Part shown: positions 20,359 through 32,618 of the stretch, piece after piece
Numbering within the stretch: the first letter of the stretch is position 1
How the letters are laid out: the number at the start of each line of letters is the position of its first letter
Origin: Symsagittifera roscoffensis
Lineage: Eukaryota; Xenacoelomorpha; Acoela; Convolutidae
Assembly: GCF_963678635.1 (NCBI RefSeq)
Contig: NW_026971566.1
Location: 1-62,000 of the forward strand
Length of the DNA stretch: 62,000 nt
Direction: 5' to 3'
The notes under the pieces: model-generated
What the model was told of the DNA's origin: nothing
What the model saw: the letters and a program-made list of their open reading frames with translations, nothing else
The model's database searches: none
Position numbers and translations under genes: made by a program

Positions 20359-20640
20359 CTGCTCGTATCTGGGCAGAATCCTGAATTTTATACTTCGGTA
20401 AAAAAAGAAATAACCAGGAAGGAAAAAGTTTTTTCTTGCTTTATCTCTTCGTTTTATCCTGTCATACGCATTGAAATGGATAAATTTTGCGACTGCTAAC
20501 GTATTAATTGAATCAAATTACTTGCTTCAGCTACAAAAGGATCAATTGGAATCACTTGATTCTCCGCTTGCGCTTCAAGGGAAGCAAATATGTCACGCGT
20601 TAATATCCCAATTTGGACTAATTTAGTTGTTTTGTAAGCT
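20359..20640 (+). repeat. another left end of the 1737-type repeat family
   Basis: CTGCTCGTATCTGGGCAG at 20359-20376. Downstream words (gtcacgcgttaat at about 20590, cccaatttgg) parallel the subterminal blocks at 1990-2065. No right end was found downstream. Confidence 0.45.
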
Positions 20641-22029
20641 CCATAACTTTGCAGAGAAAGGATTAACAGGCAGAAACATTTCTAAGATTTTCTCGAGGGT
20701 GGTGGCGGATTTCCAAAAAGTGTTTGAAAATTTAGTCGAACTTATTTTTTAATGCCAGCCAAATTGTCTTTTTTAACTATCCTAAATATAAATGAAGACC
20801 ATACTTTGACCAATTTTTTTGCACTGCAGTCGAATTTTTGAAAGAAACAGGACGAAAAGGCGTTTTTAAGCACTTTTCGGAAGCTTTGCCGCATTTTAGG
20901 AGGAACCTAAAGAAAACAAAAATGGCTGATCTAAAAGCGAACCAAATAGGGGAATTTTTCTGATGTCAGGGAGTCAAATTGTCAAAATTGGCTAATTGAA
21001 AAGTCGAAATTCATTATGAGAAACAAACAAACTTAGCAAAACTATTCTTCAAAAGTAGGAACAAGTAATTAACAAAAGCCAACTATAATCTTTTTCGATT
21101 ACTCGGACAATTCAACCTTTGGGATAGTAATTTGCTGATGGTGGTTGAAAGCTGGCACTGCATATGGTAGAAACAGCTTCTAAAACTCAAATATGTTTTT
21201 CATTTCCTTAATTAGAAAATTTTTCGTAAATTGTAGCCCAGATTGATTATTTTCTGAAGATAAGAAAAATTTTGCTGACTAAATCAAAAATACACTATTA
21301 AGACGGGTCATTTGATTTGATTCAAAATTAGGGAGGTAAGCAGGCTCATTTGATGCAAGAATAACTACAATTGACCCTGTTTACCTCCTTAAATTTGAAC
21401 CAAATCAATTGACCCATCTTAAAGGTGTAATTTTTAAAGTTCTGCATTACAAAACGCACCATAAAAAGGCTGGTGAAGTTTCAACCAATTTTTGTCCTTA
21501 TCATTTTTTGGCCAAATTTATTCGGAATAGAAATTGTGTTTTATTTTCTCCGGTTGTTTGAATCAGATCAGCACTATAGAAGTTTTTTCAGCACTAAGTT
21601 CAGTGAAAATTAATTCAATCGGGATAACATGCGTGATTAAAAAAAACAATACAACTCAATGAATTGTATCATCAGAATTCGGAAATTTTTGCTGCCTATT
21701 GCAACTTGAATCATTTCAATAACCCAAATGATTGTGAAATGAGAGAAAAATTATAAAAAACAAGTTTTGAAAACACTCTGAAGTTGAAGAAGTTCTGTTT
21801 TGAAAAAAAAAAATTTAAGAGTTGTATCTCAATTATTAAGTCACTACATTGAAATTATACTAGCTTTTTGAGCCAAACCCGCAAAGTTAGTTTTTCGCAA
21901 TCAAAAATAAAACTAGAATAGGTTTGAATCAGAGGTCAAAAATCAAATTGAATTCAAAGCGAAGAATGAAAAACGATCAGTATATAATTTCAAAGGTTCT
22001 TCAAATTGTGTTCTTTTTGGATGTTTTAG
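20641..22029 (+). other. receptor intron, 3' part
   Basis: AT-rich. Contains the fold-back element at 21293-21427; otherwise no recognised feature up to the terminal exon's acceptor (ttggatgttttag). Confidence 0.5.
21293..21427. mobile_element. 135-bp fold-back MITE with TA flanks
   Basis: Arms of about 50 bp (21293-21344 and 21376-21427) are imperfect reverse complements, for example AAGACGGGTCATTTGATTTG against AAGATGGGTCAATTGATTTG on the other strand. The loop is about 31 nt. TA lies on each side (21291-21292, 21428-21429). The whole element would fold into one long hairpin. Confidence 0.7.
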
Positions 22030-22315
22030 TCAATACAATTATCCGTATGAAGTCTCGGCCCCAGAATTTGGATATATTAACTCACAAAATGACGCAACCA
22101 ACTATGAGCTCCATGCAGCCGAGTATGTCAACCCAAATTTGGCGGCACCTGATTCTGACGTCATGCTAAATGAATATGCGAACCCAAATTTGGATTCTGA
22201 TCTTGGACCCTCTACATTTGAACCTCTATTTCCAGGCGATTATACCAACCCAAACATGGGCAGCATTGAACTTGAACCAAGGAGAAGCATGAACATGCCT
22301 ACCATTGATGACTAA
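22030..22315 (+). CDS. receptor gene, terminal exon (tyrosine-motif cytoplasmic tail)
   Basis: Acceptor gatgttttag, then 94 codons and TAA (22313-22315). The first base completes the split codon from 8580-8636. The tail has no kinase or phosphatase domain. It is acidic and Asn/Pro-rich and carries E-Y-V-N-P-N-L, E-Y-A-N-P-N-L and D-Y-T-N-P-N-M, plus G-Y-I-N-S near its start. All four fit the pY-x-N consensus recognised by Grb2-type SH2 domains once phosphorylated (known family rule; phosphorylation here is inference). The three Y-x-N-P-N blocks look like internal duplications. The protein would therefore be a single-pass FN3-type receptor with a short adaptor-docking tail. Orthology not recognised. 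A kinase domain in unseen exons is not excluded, but none is visible between 8.6 and 22 kb. Confidence 0.72.
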
Positions 22316-22560
22316 AATTGAAAAGAACTAAAAAAAAAAAGAAAAAAAACTAAAAAAGAAGACAAATTTTAGCACACGCAAATTCTTGCGAAATTTACAG
22401 GTTAAATCAATGGCACTGGAATGTGTTTTGATAGATCAGGGTGTAAAGATAGATTAAATCAGAGAAATTAAGTCACATTTATGACAATAATTATCAATAA
22501 TTTCACGTTTTGACCACTATTGATTTTTCTGCTTGCATCACAAAACCTAGAGCAACCGAA
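22316..22560 (+). other. receptor 3' flank / likely 3'UTR
   Basis: Begins with A-rich tracts right after the stop codon. No canonical AATAAA was found before the satellite begins, so the poly(A) site is not located and the UTR may run into the satellite. Confidence 0.4.
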
Positions 22561-25500
22561 GCGACCGCTTTTGTGTTCGTGTCCTTGAAATTGAACGCAA
22601 ACTTTCCCAAATTTTCTTCCCAAGCAAGGTTGAATTTAGAGGGCGGGGGCGGGCGAAAGTCCCCTTCGCTCAGGGAGTCGACTTGAGACATCCCTTTGTA
22701 CTATTTTGAGACATCCAAATTTGTCTAGAGACAATTAAAACTTTATAAGGGTACCTTTAGCCCCAACATATACTAATTTTGAGAGCGGAGCGCGCGCCAA
22801 AAATGGAAAGTTTTTGGTCAAAATTTTCCAAAAAGTCCATGAAAACACTTTTTTGCGCAGAAAAATTGTCAGAAAATTGGCCAAAAACAGGGTATTTTTA
22901 GTGCTTTGGGAAAGCTCAGAGAATCAATTTTGTCAACTAAAAAAATGTGAGAAAATTTATGAAACTTTTCAAAATTTGTGCAGAATAATGGCAAAAACAG
23001 GGGATTTTTAGTGCTTTGGCAGAGCTCGGAGAATCAATTTCGTCAACCTAAAAAATGTGACAAAATTTATGAAAATTTTCAAAATTTGCGCAGAATATTG
23101 GCCAAAACAGGGCATTTTTAGTGCTTTGACAGAGCTCGGAGAATCAATTTCGTCAACCTAAAAATTGTGACAAAATTTTTGAAACTTTTCAAAATATGCG
23201 CAGAAAATTGTTCAAAACAGGGGATTTTTAGTGTTTTGGGAGAGCTCGGAGAATCAATTTTGTCAACCTAAAAAATGTGACAAAACTTTTGAAACTTTTC
23301 AATATTCGCGCAGAAAATTTGCCAAAGAGAGTTTGTTTAAGGCTTTGGGAGAGCTCGGAGTATCATTTTAGTCAACCTAAAAAAATGTGAGAAAATTTTT
23401 GAAATTCCTTCCTCCGACTCCAGAAATTCCTGGATCACCCCTGCTAAAAAATTCAGATTTTAGCTGCACGCTGCTACCTCTTTTGACCTGTGTTCATGTC
23501 CTTGAAATTGAACGCAAATTTCCCCAAGTTTTCTTCCCAAGCAAGGGTGAATTTAGAGGGCGGGACGGAGGCGGGCGCGGACGAAAGTCCCCTTCGCTCA
23601 GGGAGTCGACTTGAGATATCCCTTTGTACTATTTTGAGACATCCAAATTTGTCTAGAGACAATTAAAACTTTATAAGGGTACCTTTAGCCCCAACATATA
23701 CTAATTTTGAGAGCGGAGCGCGCGCCAAAAATGGAAAGTTTTTGGTCAAAATTTTCCAAAAATTCCATGAAAACAGCTTTTAGCGCAAAAAATTGGCAGA
23801 AAATTGGCCAAAAACAGGGGATTTTTAGTGCTTTGGCAGAGCTCGGAGAATCAATTTCGTCAACCTAAAAAATGTGACAAAATTTATGAAAATTTTCAAA
23901 ATTTGCCCAGAATATTGGCCAAAACAGGGCATTTTTAGTGCTTTGACAGAGCTCGGAGAATCAATTTCGTCAACCTAAAAAATGTGACAAAATTTTTGAA
24001 ACTTTTCAAAATATGCGCAGAAAATTGTTCAAAACAGGGGATTTTTAGTGTTTTGGGAGAGCTCGGAGAATCAATTTTGTCAACCTAAAAAATGTGACAA
24101 AACTTTTGAAACTTTTCAATATTCGCGCAGAAAATTTGCCAAAGAGAGTTTGTTTAAGGCTTTGGGAGAGCTCGGAGTATCATTTTAGTCAACCTAAAAA
24201 AATGTGAGAAAATTTTTGAAATGCCTTCCTCCGACTCCAGAAATTCCTGGATAACCCCTGCTAAAAAATTCAGATTTTAGCTGCACGCTGCTACCTCTTT
24301 TGACCTGTGTTCATGTCCTTGAAATTGAACGCAAATTTCCCCAAGTTTTCTTCCCAAGCAAGGGTGAATTTAGAGGGCGGGACGGAGGCGGGCGCGGACG
24401 AAAGTCCCCTTCGCTCAGGGAGTCGACTTGAGATATCCCTTTGTACTATTTTGAGACATCCAAATTTGTCTAGAGACAATTAAAACTTTATAAGGGTACC
24501 TTTAGCCCCAACATATACTAATTTTGAGAGCGGAGCGCGCGCCAAAAATGGAAAGTTTTTGGTCAAAATTTTCCAAAAAGTCCATGAAAACACTTTTTTG
24601 CGCAGAAAAATTGTCAGAAAATTGGCCAAAAACAGGGTATTTTTAGTGCTTTGGGAAAGCTCAGAGAATCAATTTTGTCAACTAAAAAAATGTGAGAAAA
24701 TTTATGAAACTTTTCAAAATTTGCGCAGAATAATGGCAAAAACAGGGGATTTTTAGTGCTTTGGCAGAGCTCGGAGAATCAATTTCGTCAACCTAAAAAA
24801 TGTGACAAAATTTATGAAAATTTTCAAAATTTGCGCAGAATATTGGCCAAAACAGGGCATTTTTAGTGCTTTGACAGAGCTCGGAGAATCAATTTCGTCA
24901 ACCTAAAAAATGTGACAAAATTTTTGAAACTTTTCAAAATATGCGCAGAAAATTGTTCAAAACAGGGGATTTTTAGTGTTTTGGGAGAGCTCGGAGAATC
25001 CATTTTGTCAACCTAAAAAATGTGACAAAACTTTTGAAACTTTTCAATATTCGCGCAGAAAATTTGCCAAAGAGAGTTTGTTTAAGGCTTTGGGAGAGCT
25101 CGGAGTATCATTTTAGTCAACCTAAAAAAATGTGAGAAAATTTTTGAAATTCCTTCCTCCGACTCCAGAAATTCCTGGATCACCCCTGCTAAAAAATTCA
25201 GATTTTAGCTGCACGCTGCTACCTCTTTTGACCTGTGTTCATGTCCTTGAAATTGAACGCAAATTTCCCCAAGTTTTCTTCCCAAGCAAGGGTGAATTTA
25301 GAGGGCGGGACGGAGGCGGGCGCGGACGAAAGTCCCCTTCGCTCAGGGAGTCGACTTGAGATATCCCTTTGTTCTATTTTGAGACAGTCGTTTTTGTTTA
25401 GAGACACTTAAAATTTTATAAGGGTACCTTTGGCCTCAACATATACTAATTTTGAGGGGGGAGCGCGTGCCAAAAATGGAAAGTTTTTGGTCAAAACTTT

Positions 25501-28500
25501 CCAAAAATTCCATGAAAACAGCTTTTAGCGCAAAAAATTGGCAGAAAATTGGCCAAAAACAGGGTATTTTTAGTGCTTTGGGAGAGCTCGGAGAATCAAT
25601 TTCGTCAGCCTAAAAAATGTGACAAAATTCATGAAAATTTTCAAAATTTGCCCAGAATATTGGCCAAAACAGGGCTTTTTTAGTGCTTTGACAGAGCTCG
25701 GAGAATCAATTTCGTCAACCTAAAAAATGTGACAAAATTTTTGAAACTTTTCAAAATATGCGCAGAAAATTGTTCAAAACAGGGGATTTTTAGTGTTTTG
25801 GGAGAGCTCGGAGAATCAATTTTGTCAACCTAAAAAATGTGACAAAACTTTTGAAACTTTTCAATATTCGCGCAGAAAATTTGCCAAAGAGAGTTTGTTT
25901 AAGGCTTTGGGAGAGCTCGGAGTATGATTTTAGTCAACCTAAAAAAATGTGAGAAAATTTTTGAAATTCCTTCCTCCGACTCCAGAAATTCCTGGATAAC
26001 CCCTGCTAAAAAATTCAGATTTTAGCTGCACGCTGCCACCTCTTTTGACCTGTGTTCATGTCCTTGAAATTGAACGCAAATTTCCCCAAGTTTTCTTCCC
26101 AAGCAAGGGTGAATTTAGAGGGCGGGACGGAGGCGGGCGCGGACGAAAGTCCCCTTCGCTCAGGGAGTCGACTTGAGATATCCCTTTGTACTATTTTGAG
26201 ACATCCAAATTTGTCTAGAGACAATTAAAACTTTATAAGGGTACCTTTAGCCCCAACATATACTAATTTTGAGAGCGGAGCGCGCGCCAAAAATGGAAAG
26301 TTTTTGGTCAAAATTTTCCAAAAAGTCCATGAAAACACTTTTTTGCGCAGAAAAATTGTCAGAAAATTGGCCAAAAACAGGGTATTTTTAGTGCTTTGGG
26401 AAAACTCAGAGAATCAATTTTGTCAACTAAAAAAATGTGAGAAAATTTATGAAACTTTTCAAAATTTGCGCAGAATAATGGCAAAAACAGGGGATTTTTA
26501 GTGCTTTGGCAGAGCTCGGAGAATCAATTTCGTCAACCTAAAAATGTGACAAAATTTATGAAAATTTTCAAAATTTGCGCAGAATATTGGCCAAAACAGG
26601 GCATTTTTAGTGCTTTGACAGAGCTCGGAGAATCAATTTCGTCAACCTAAAAAATGTGACAAAATTTTTGAAACTTTTCAAAATATGCGCAGAAAATTGT
26701 TCAAAACAGGGGATTTTTAGTGTTTTGGGAGAGCTCGGAGAATCCATTTTGTCAACCTAAAAAATGTGACAAAACTTTTGAAACTTTCCAATATTCGCGC
26801 AGAAAATTTGCCAAAGAGAGTTTGTTTAAGGCTTTGGGAGAGCTCGGAGTATCATTTTAGTCAACCTAAAAAAATGTGAGAAAATTTTTGAAATTCCTTC
26901 CTCCGACTCCAGAAATTCCTGGATCACCCCTGCTAAAAAATTCAGATTTTAGCTGCACGCTGCTACCTCTTTTGACCTGTGTTCATGTCCTTGAAATTGA
27001 ACGCAAATTTCCCCAAGTTTTCTTCCCAAGCAAGGGTGAATTTAGAGGGCGGGACGGAGGCGGGCGCGGACGAAAGTCCCCTTCGCTCAGGGAGTCGACT
27101 TGAGATATCCCTTTGTACTATTTTGAGACATCCAAATTTGTCTAGAGACAATTAAAACTTTATAAGGGTACCTTTAGCCCCAACATATACTAATTTTGAG
27201 AGCGGAGCGCGCGCCAAAAATGGAAAGTTTTTGGTCAAAATTTTCCAAAAAGTCCATGAAAACACTTTTTTGCGCAGAAAAATTGTCAGAAAATTGGCCA
27301 AAAACAGGGTATTTTTAGTGCTTTGGGAAAGCTCAGAGAATCAATTTTGTCAACTAAAAAAATGTGAGAAAATTTATGAAACTTTTCAAAATTTGCGCAG
27401 AATAATGGCAAAAACAGGGGATTTTTAGTGCTTTGGCAGAGCTCGGAGAATCAATTTCGTCAACCTAAAAAATGTGACAAAATTTATGAAAATTTTCAAA
27501 ATTTGCGCAGAATATTGGCCAAAACAGGGCATTTTTAGTGCTTTGACAGAGCTCGGAGAATCAATTTCGTCAACCTAAAAAATGTGACAAAACTTTTGAA
27601 ACTTTTCAATATTCGCGCAGAAAATTTGCCAAAGAGAGTTTGTTTAAGGCTTTGGGAGAGCTCGGAGTATCATTTTAGTCAACCTAAAAAAATGTGAGAA
27701 AATTTTTGAAATTCCTTCCTCCGACTCCAGAAATTCCTGGATCACCCCTGCTAAAAAATTCAGATTTTAGCTGCACGCTGCTACCTCTTTTGACCTGTGT
27801 TCATGTCCTTGAAATTGAACGCAAATTTCCCCAAGTTTTCTTCCCAAGCAAGGGTGAATTTAGAGGGCGGGACGGAGGCGGGCGCGGACGAAAGTCCCCT
27901 TCGCTCAGGGAGTCGACTTGAGATATCCCTTTGTACTATTTTGAGACATCCAAATTTGTCTAGAGACAATTAAAACTTTATAAGGGTACCTTTAGCCCCA
28001 ACATATACTAATTTTGAGAGCGGAGCGCGCGCCAAAAATGGAAAGTTTTTGGTCAAAATTTTCCAAAAAGTCCATGAAAACACTTTTTTGCGCAGAAAAA
28101 TTGTCAGAAAATTGGCCAAAAACAGGGTATTTTTAGTGCTTTGGGAAAGCTCAGAGAATCAATTTTGTCAACTAAAAAAATGTGAGAAAATTTATGAAAC
28201 TTTTCAAAATTTGCGCAGAATAATGGCAAAAACAGGGGATTTTTAGTGCTTTGGCAGAGCTCGGAGAATCAATTTCGTCAACCTAAAAAATGTGACAAAA
28301 TTTATGAAAATTTTCAAAATTTGCGCAGAATATTGGCCAAAACAGGGCATTTTTAGTGCTTTGACAGAGCTCGGAGAATCAATTTCGTCAACCTAAAAAA
28401 TGTGACAAAATTTTTGAAACTTTTCAAAATATGCGCAGAAAATTGTTCAAAACAGGGGATTTTTAGTGTTTTGGGAGAGCTCGGAGAATCAATTTTGTCA

Positions 28501-31500
28501 ACCTAAAAAATGTGACAAAACTTTTGAAACTTTTCAATATTCGCGCAGAAAATTTGCCAAAGAGAGTTTGTTTAAGGCTTTGGGAGAGCTCGGAGTATCA
28601 TTTTAGTCAACCTAAAAAAATGTGAGAAAATTTTTGAAATTCCTTCCTCCGACTCCAGAAATTCCTGGATCACCCCTGCTAAAAAATTCAGATTTTAGCT
28701 GCACGCTGCTACCTCTTTTGACCTGTGTTCATGTCCTTGAAATTGAACGCAAATTTCCCCAAGTTTTCTTCCCAAGCAAGGGTGAATTTAGAGGGCGGGA
28801 CGGAGGCGGGCGCGGACGAAAGTCCCCTTCGTTCAGGGAGTCGACTTGAGATATCCCTCTGTACTATTTTGAGACATCCAAATTTGTCTAGAGACAATTA
28901 AAACTTTATAAGGGTACCTTTAGCCCCAACATATACTAATTTTGAGAGCGGAGCGCGCGCCAAAAATGGAAAGTTTTTGGTCAAAATTTTCCAAAAAGTC
29001 CATGAAAACACTTTTTTGCGCAGAAAAATTGTCAGAAAATTGGCCAAAAACAGGGTATTTTTAGTGCTTTGGGAAAGCTCAGAGAATCAATTTTGTCAAC
29101 TAAAAAAATGTGAGAAAATTTATGAAACTTTTCAAAATTTGCGCAGAATAATGGCAAAAACAGGGGATTTTTAGTGCTTTGGCAGAGCTCGGAGAATCAA
29201 TTTCGTCAACCTAAAAAATGTGACAAAATTTTTGAAACTTTTCAAAATATGCGCAGAAAATTGTTCAAAACAGGGGATTTTTAGTGTTTTGGGAGAGCTC
29301 GGAGAATCCATTTTGTCAACCTATAAAATGTGACAAAACTTTTGAAACTTTTCAATATTCGCGCAGAAAAATTTGCCAAAGAGAGTTTGTTTAAGGCTTT
29401 GGGAGAGCTCGGAGTATCATTTTAGTCAACCTAAAAAAATGTGAGAAAATTTTTGAAATTCCTTCCTCCGACTCCAGAAATTCCTGGATCACCCCTGCTA
29501 AAAAATTCAGATTTTAGCTGCACGCTGCTACCTCTTTTGACCTGTGTTCATGTCCTTGAAATTGAACGCAAATTTCCCCAAGTTTTCTTCCCAAGCAAGG
29601 GTGAATTTAGAGGGCGGGACGGAGGCGGGCGCGGACGAAAGTCCCCTTCGCTCAGGGAGTCGACTTGAGATATCCCTTTGTACTATTTTGAGACATCCAA
29701 ATTTGTCTAGAGACAATTAAAACTTTATAAGGGTACCTTTAGCCCCAACATATACTAATTTTGAGAGCGGAGCGCGCGCCAAAAATGGAAAGTTTTTGGT
29801 CAAAATTTTCCAAAAAGTCCATGAAAACACTTTTTTGCGCAGAAAAATTGTCAGAAAATTGGCCAAAAACAGGGTATTTTTAGTGCTTTGGGAAAGCTCA
29901 GAGAATCAATTTTGTCAACTAAAAAAATGTGAGAAAATTTATGAAACTTTTCAAAATTTGCGCAGAATAATGGCAAAAACAGGGGATTTTTAGTGCTTTG
30001 GCAGAGCTCGGAGAATCAATTTCGTCAACCTAAAAAATGTGACAAAATTTATGAAAATTTTCAAAATTTGCGCAGAATATTGGCCAAAACAGGGCATTTT
30101 TAGTGCTTTGACAGAGCTCGGAGAATCAATTTCGTCAACCTAAAAAATGTGACAAAATTTTTGAAACTTTTCAAAATATGCGCAGAAAATTGTTCAAAAC
30201 AGGGGATTTTTAGTGTTTTGGGAGAGCTCGGAGAATCAATTTTGTCAACCTAAAAAATGTGACAAAACTTTTGAAACTTTTCAATATTCGCGCAGAAAAT
30301 TTGCCAAAGAGAGTTTGTTTAAGGCTTTGGGAGAGCTCGGAGTATCATTTTAGTCAACCTAAAAAAATGTGAGAAAATTTTTGAAATTCCTTCCTCCGAC
30401 TCCAGAAATTCCTGGATCACCCCTGCTAAAAAATTCAGATTTTAGCTGCACGCTGCTACCTCTTTTGACCTGTGTTCATGTCCTTGAAATTGAACGCAAA
30501 TTTCCCCAAGTTTTCTTCCCAAGCAAGGGTGAATTTAGAGGGCGGGACGGAGGCGGGCGCGGACGAAAGTCCCCTTCGCTCAGGGAGTCGACTTGAGATA
30601 TCCCTTTGTTCTATTTTGAGACAGTCGTTTTTGTTTAGAGACACTTAAAATTTTATAAGGGTACCTTTGGCCTCAACATATACTAATTTTGAGGGGGGAG
30701 CGCGTGCCAAAAATGGAAAGTTTTTGGTCAAAACTTTCCAAAAATTCCATGAAAACAGCTTTTAGCGCAAAAAATTGGCAGAAAATTGGCCAAAAACAGG
30801 GTATTTTTAGTGCTTTGGGAGAACTCAGAGAATCAATTTTGTCAACTTAAAAAAATGGGAGAAAATATATGAAACTTTTCAAAATTCGTGCAGAAAATTG
30901 GTCAAAACAGGGGATTTTTAGTGTTTTGGAAGAGCTCGGAGAATCAATTTTGTCAACCTAGAAAATGTGACAAACTTTTTGAAACTTTTCAAAATTCGCG
31001 CAGAAAATTTGCCACAACAGAGTAATTTTATTGCTTTGGGAGAGCGCGGAGAATCAACTTTGTCAACCTAAAGATTGTGAGAAAAGTTTTGAAATTCCTT
31101 CCTCCCACTACAGAAATTCCTAGATCACCCCTGCTAAAATATTCAGAATTTAACTGCACGCTGCGACCGCTTTTGACCTGTGTTCATGTCCTTGAAACTG
31201 AACGCAAATTTTCCTAAGTTTTCTGCCCAAGCAAGGGTGAATTTAGAGGGCGGGGACGGAGGCAGTAGCGGGCGAAAGTCCCCTTCGCTCAGGGAGTTGA
31301 CTTGAGATATCCCTTTGTACTAATTTGAGACATCCAATTTTGTTTAGAGACCATTAAAACTTTATAAGGGTACCGTTAGCCCCAACATATACTAACTTTG
31401 AGGGCGGAGCGCGCGCCAAAAATGGAAAGTTTTTGGTCGAAATTTTCCAAAAAGTCCATGAAAACATTTTCTGCGCAGAAAATTGTCAGAAAATTAGCCA

Positions 31501-32618
31501 AAAACAGGGTATTTTTAGTGCTGAATCAATTTTTCAACTTGAAAAAATGTGAGAAAATTTATGAAACTTTTCAAAGTTTGCGCAGAAAATTGGCCAAAAC
31601 AGGGGATTTTTAGTGATTTGGCAGAACTCGGAGAATCAATTTTGTCAACCTAAAAAAAAACAAAACAAAATTTTAAAAAATTTGCGAAATTCGCGCAGAA
31701 AATTTTCAAAATAGGGGATTTAAGTGTTTTGGGAGAGCTCGGAGAATCAATTTTGTCAATCTAAAAAATGTGACAAAATTTTTGAAAGTTTTCAAAACTC
31801 GCGCAGAAAATTTGCCAAAACAGAGTATTTTTAATGCTTTGGGAGAGCTCAGACAATCAACTTTGTCAACCTAAAAAATTGTGAGAAAATTTTTGAAATT
31901 CCTTCCTCCCACTCCAGAAATTCCTTGATCACCCCTGCTAAAAAATTCAGATTTTAACTGCACGCTGCGACCGCTTTTGACCTGTGTTCATGTCCCTGAA
32001 ACTGAACGTAAATTTCCCCAAGTTTTCTTCCCAAACAAGGGTGAATTTAGAGGGCGGGGACAAAATTTTCCAAAAAGTCCATGATAACACTTTTTTTGCG
32101 CAGAAAATTGTCAGAAAATTGGCCAAAAACAGGGTATTTTTAGTGCTTTGGGAGAGCTCTGAGAATCAATTTTGTCAACTTAAAAAAATGTGAGAAAAAT
32201 CATGAAACTTTTCAAAAATTGCGCAGAAAATTGGCCAAAACAGGGGGTTTTTAGTGCTTTGGCAGAGCTCGGAGAACTAATTTGTCAACCTAAAAAAATA
32301 TGACAAAAATTTTGAATTTTTCAAAAATCGCGCAGAATATTGGCCAAAACAGGGGATTTCTAGCGCTTTGGGAGAGCTCGGAGAATCAATTTTGTCAACC
32401 TACAAAAACGTAACAAAGTTTTTGGAACTTTTCAAAAATCGCGCGGAAAATTGGTCAAAACAGGGGTTTTTTTAGTGTTTTGGGAGAGCTCGGAGAATCA
32501 ATTTTGTCAACCTAAAAAAATGTGAGAACATTTTCGAAACTCCTTCCTCCCACTCCAGAAAATTCTAGGTCTCCCCTGCTAAGAAATTCAGATTTTAACT
32601 GCACGCTGCAGCCATTTT
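22561..32618. repeat. 10-kb satellite array with higher-order structure
   Basis: Anchor atggaaagtttttggtc recurs at 22803, 23731, 24548, 25476, 26293, 27220, 28038, 28966, 29785, 30713 and 31422. Spacings are 928, 817, 928, 817, 927, 818, 928, 819, 928 and 709. The difference between lengths is one subrepeat of about 109-110 bp; each long unit has a run of these (tttttagtgctttgg marks each) plus a GC-rich segment of about 370 bp ending gggagtcgacttgagat. The alternation gives a 1745-bp higher-order repeat. Units at about 25370-25475 and 30605-30712 share a distinct variant (tgagacagtcgtttttg, gaggggggagcgcgtgcc). Units are near-identical inside the array; those after 30.7 kb are diverged, and one is cut at about 32060 by loss of its GC-rich segment. 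Short frames repeated on both strands are not genes. Confidence 0.92.

Noticed and set aside
23570-23600. GGACGAAAGTCC in the satellite as a hammerhead-ribozyme core
   Set aside because: The GAAA is the loop of a 4-bp stem. The required CTGATGA box and a cleavage-site stem are absent nearby.
22503-30644. Recurrent 62-, 65- and 75-codon frames on both strands of the satellite
   Set aside because: They repeat only because the satellite repeats, overlap each other on opposite strands, have no splice signals or domains, and shift with unit variants.
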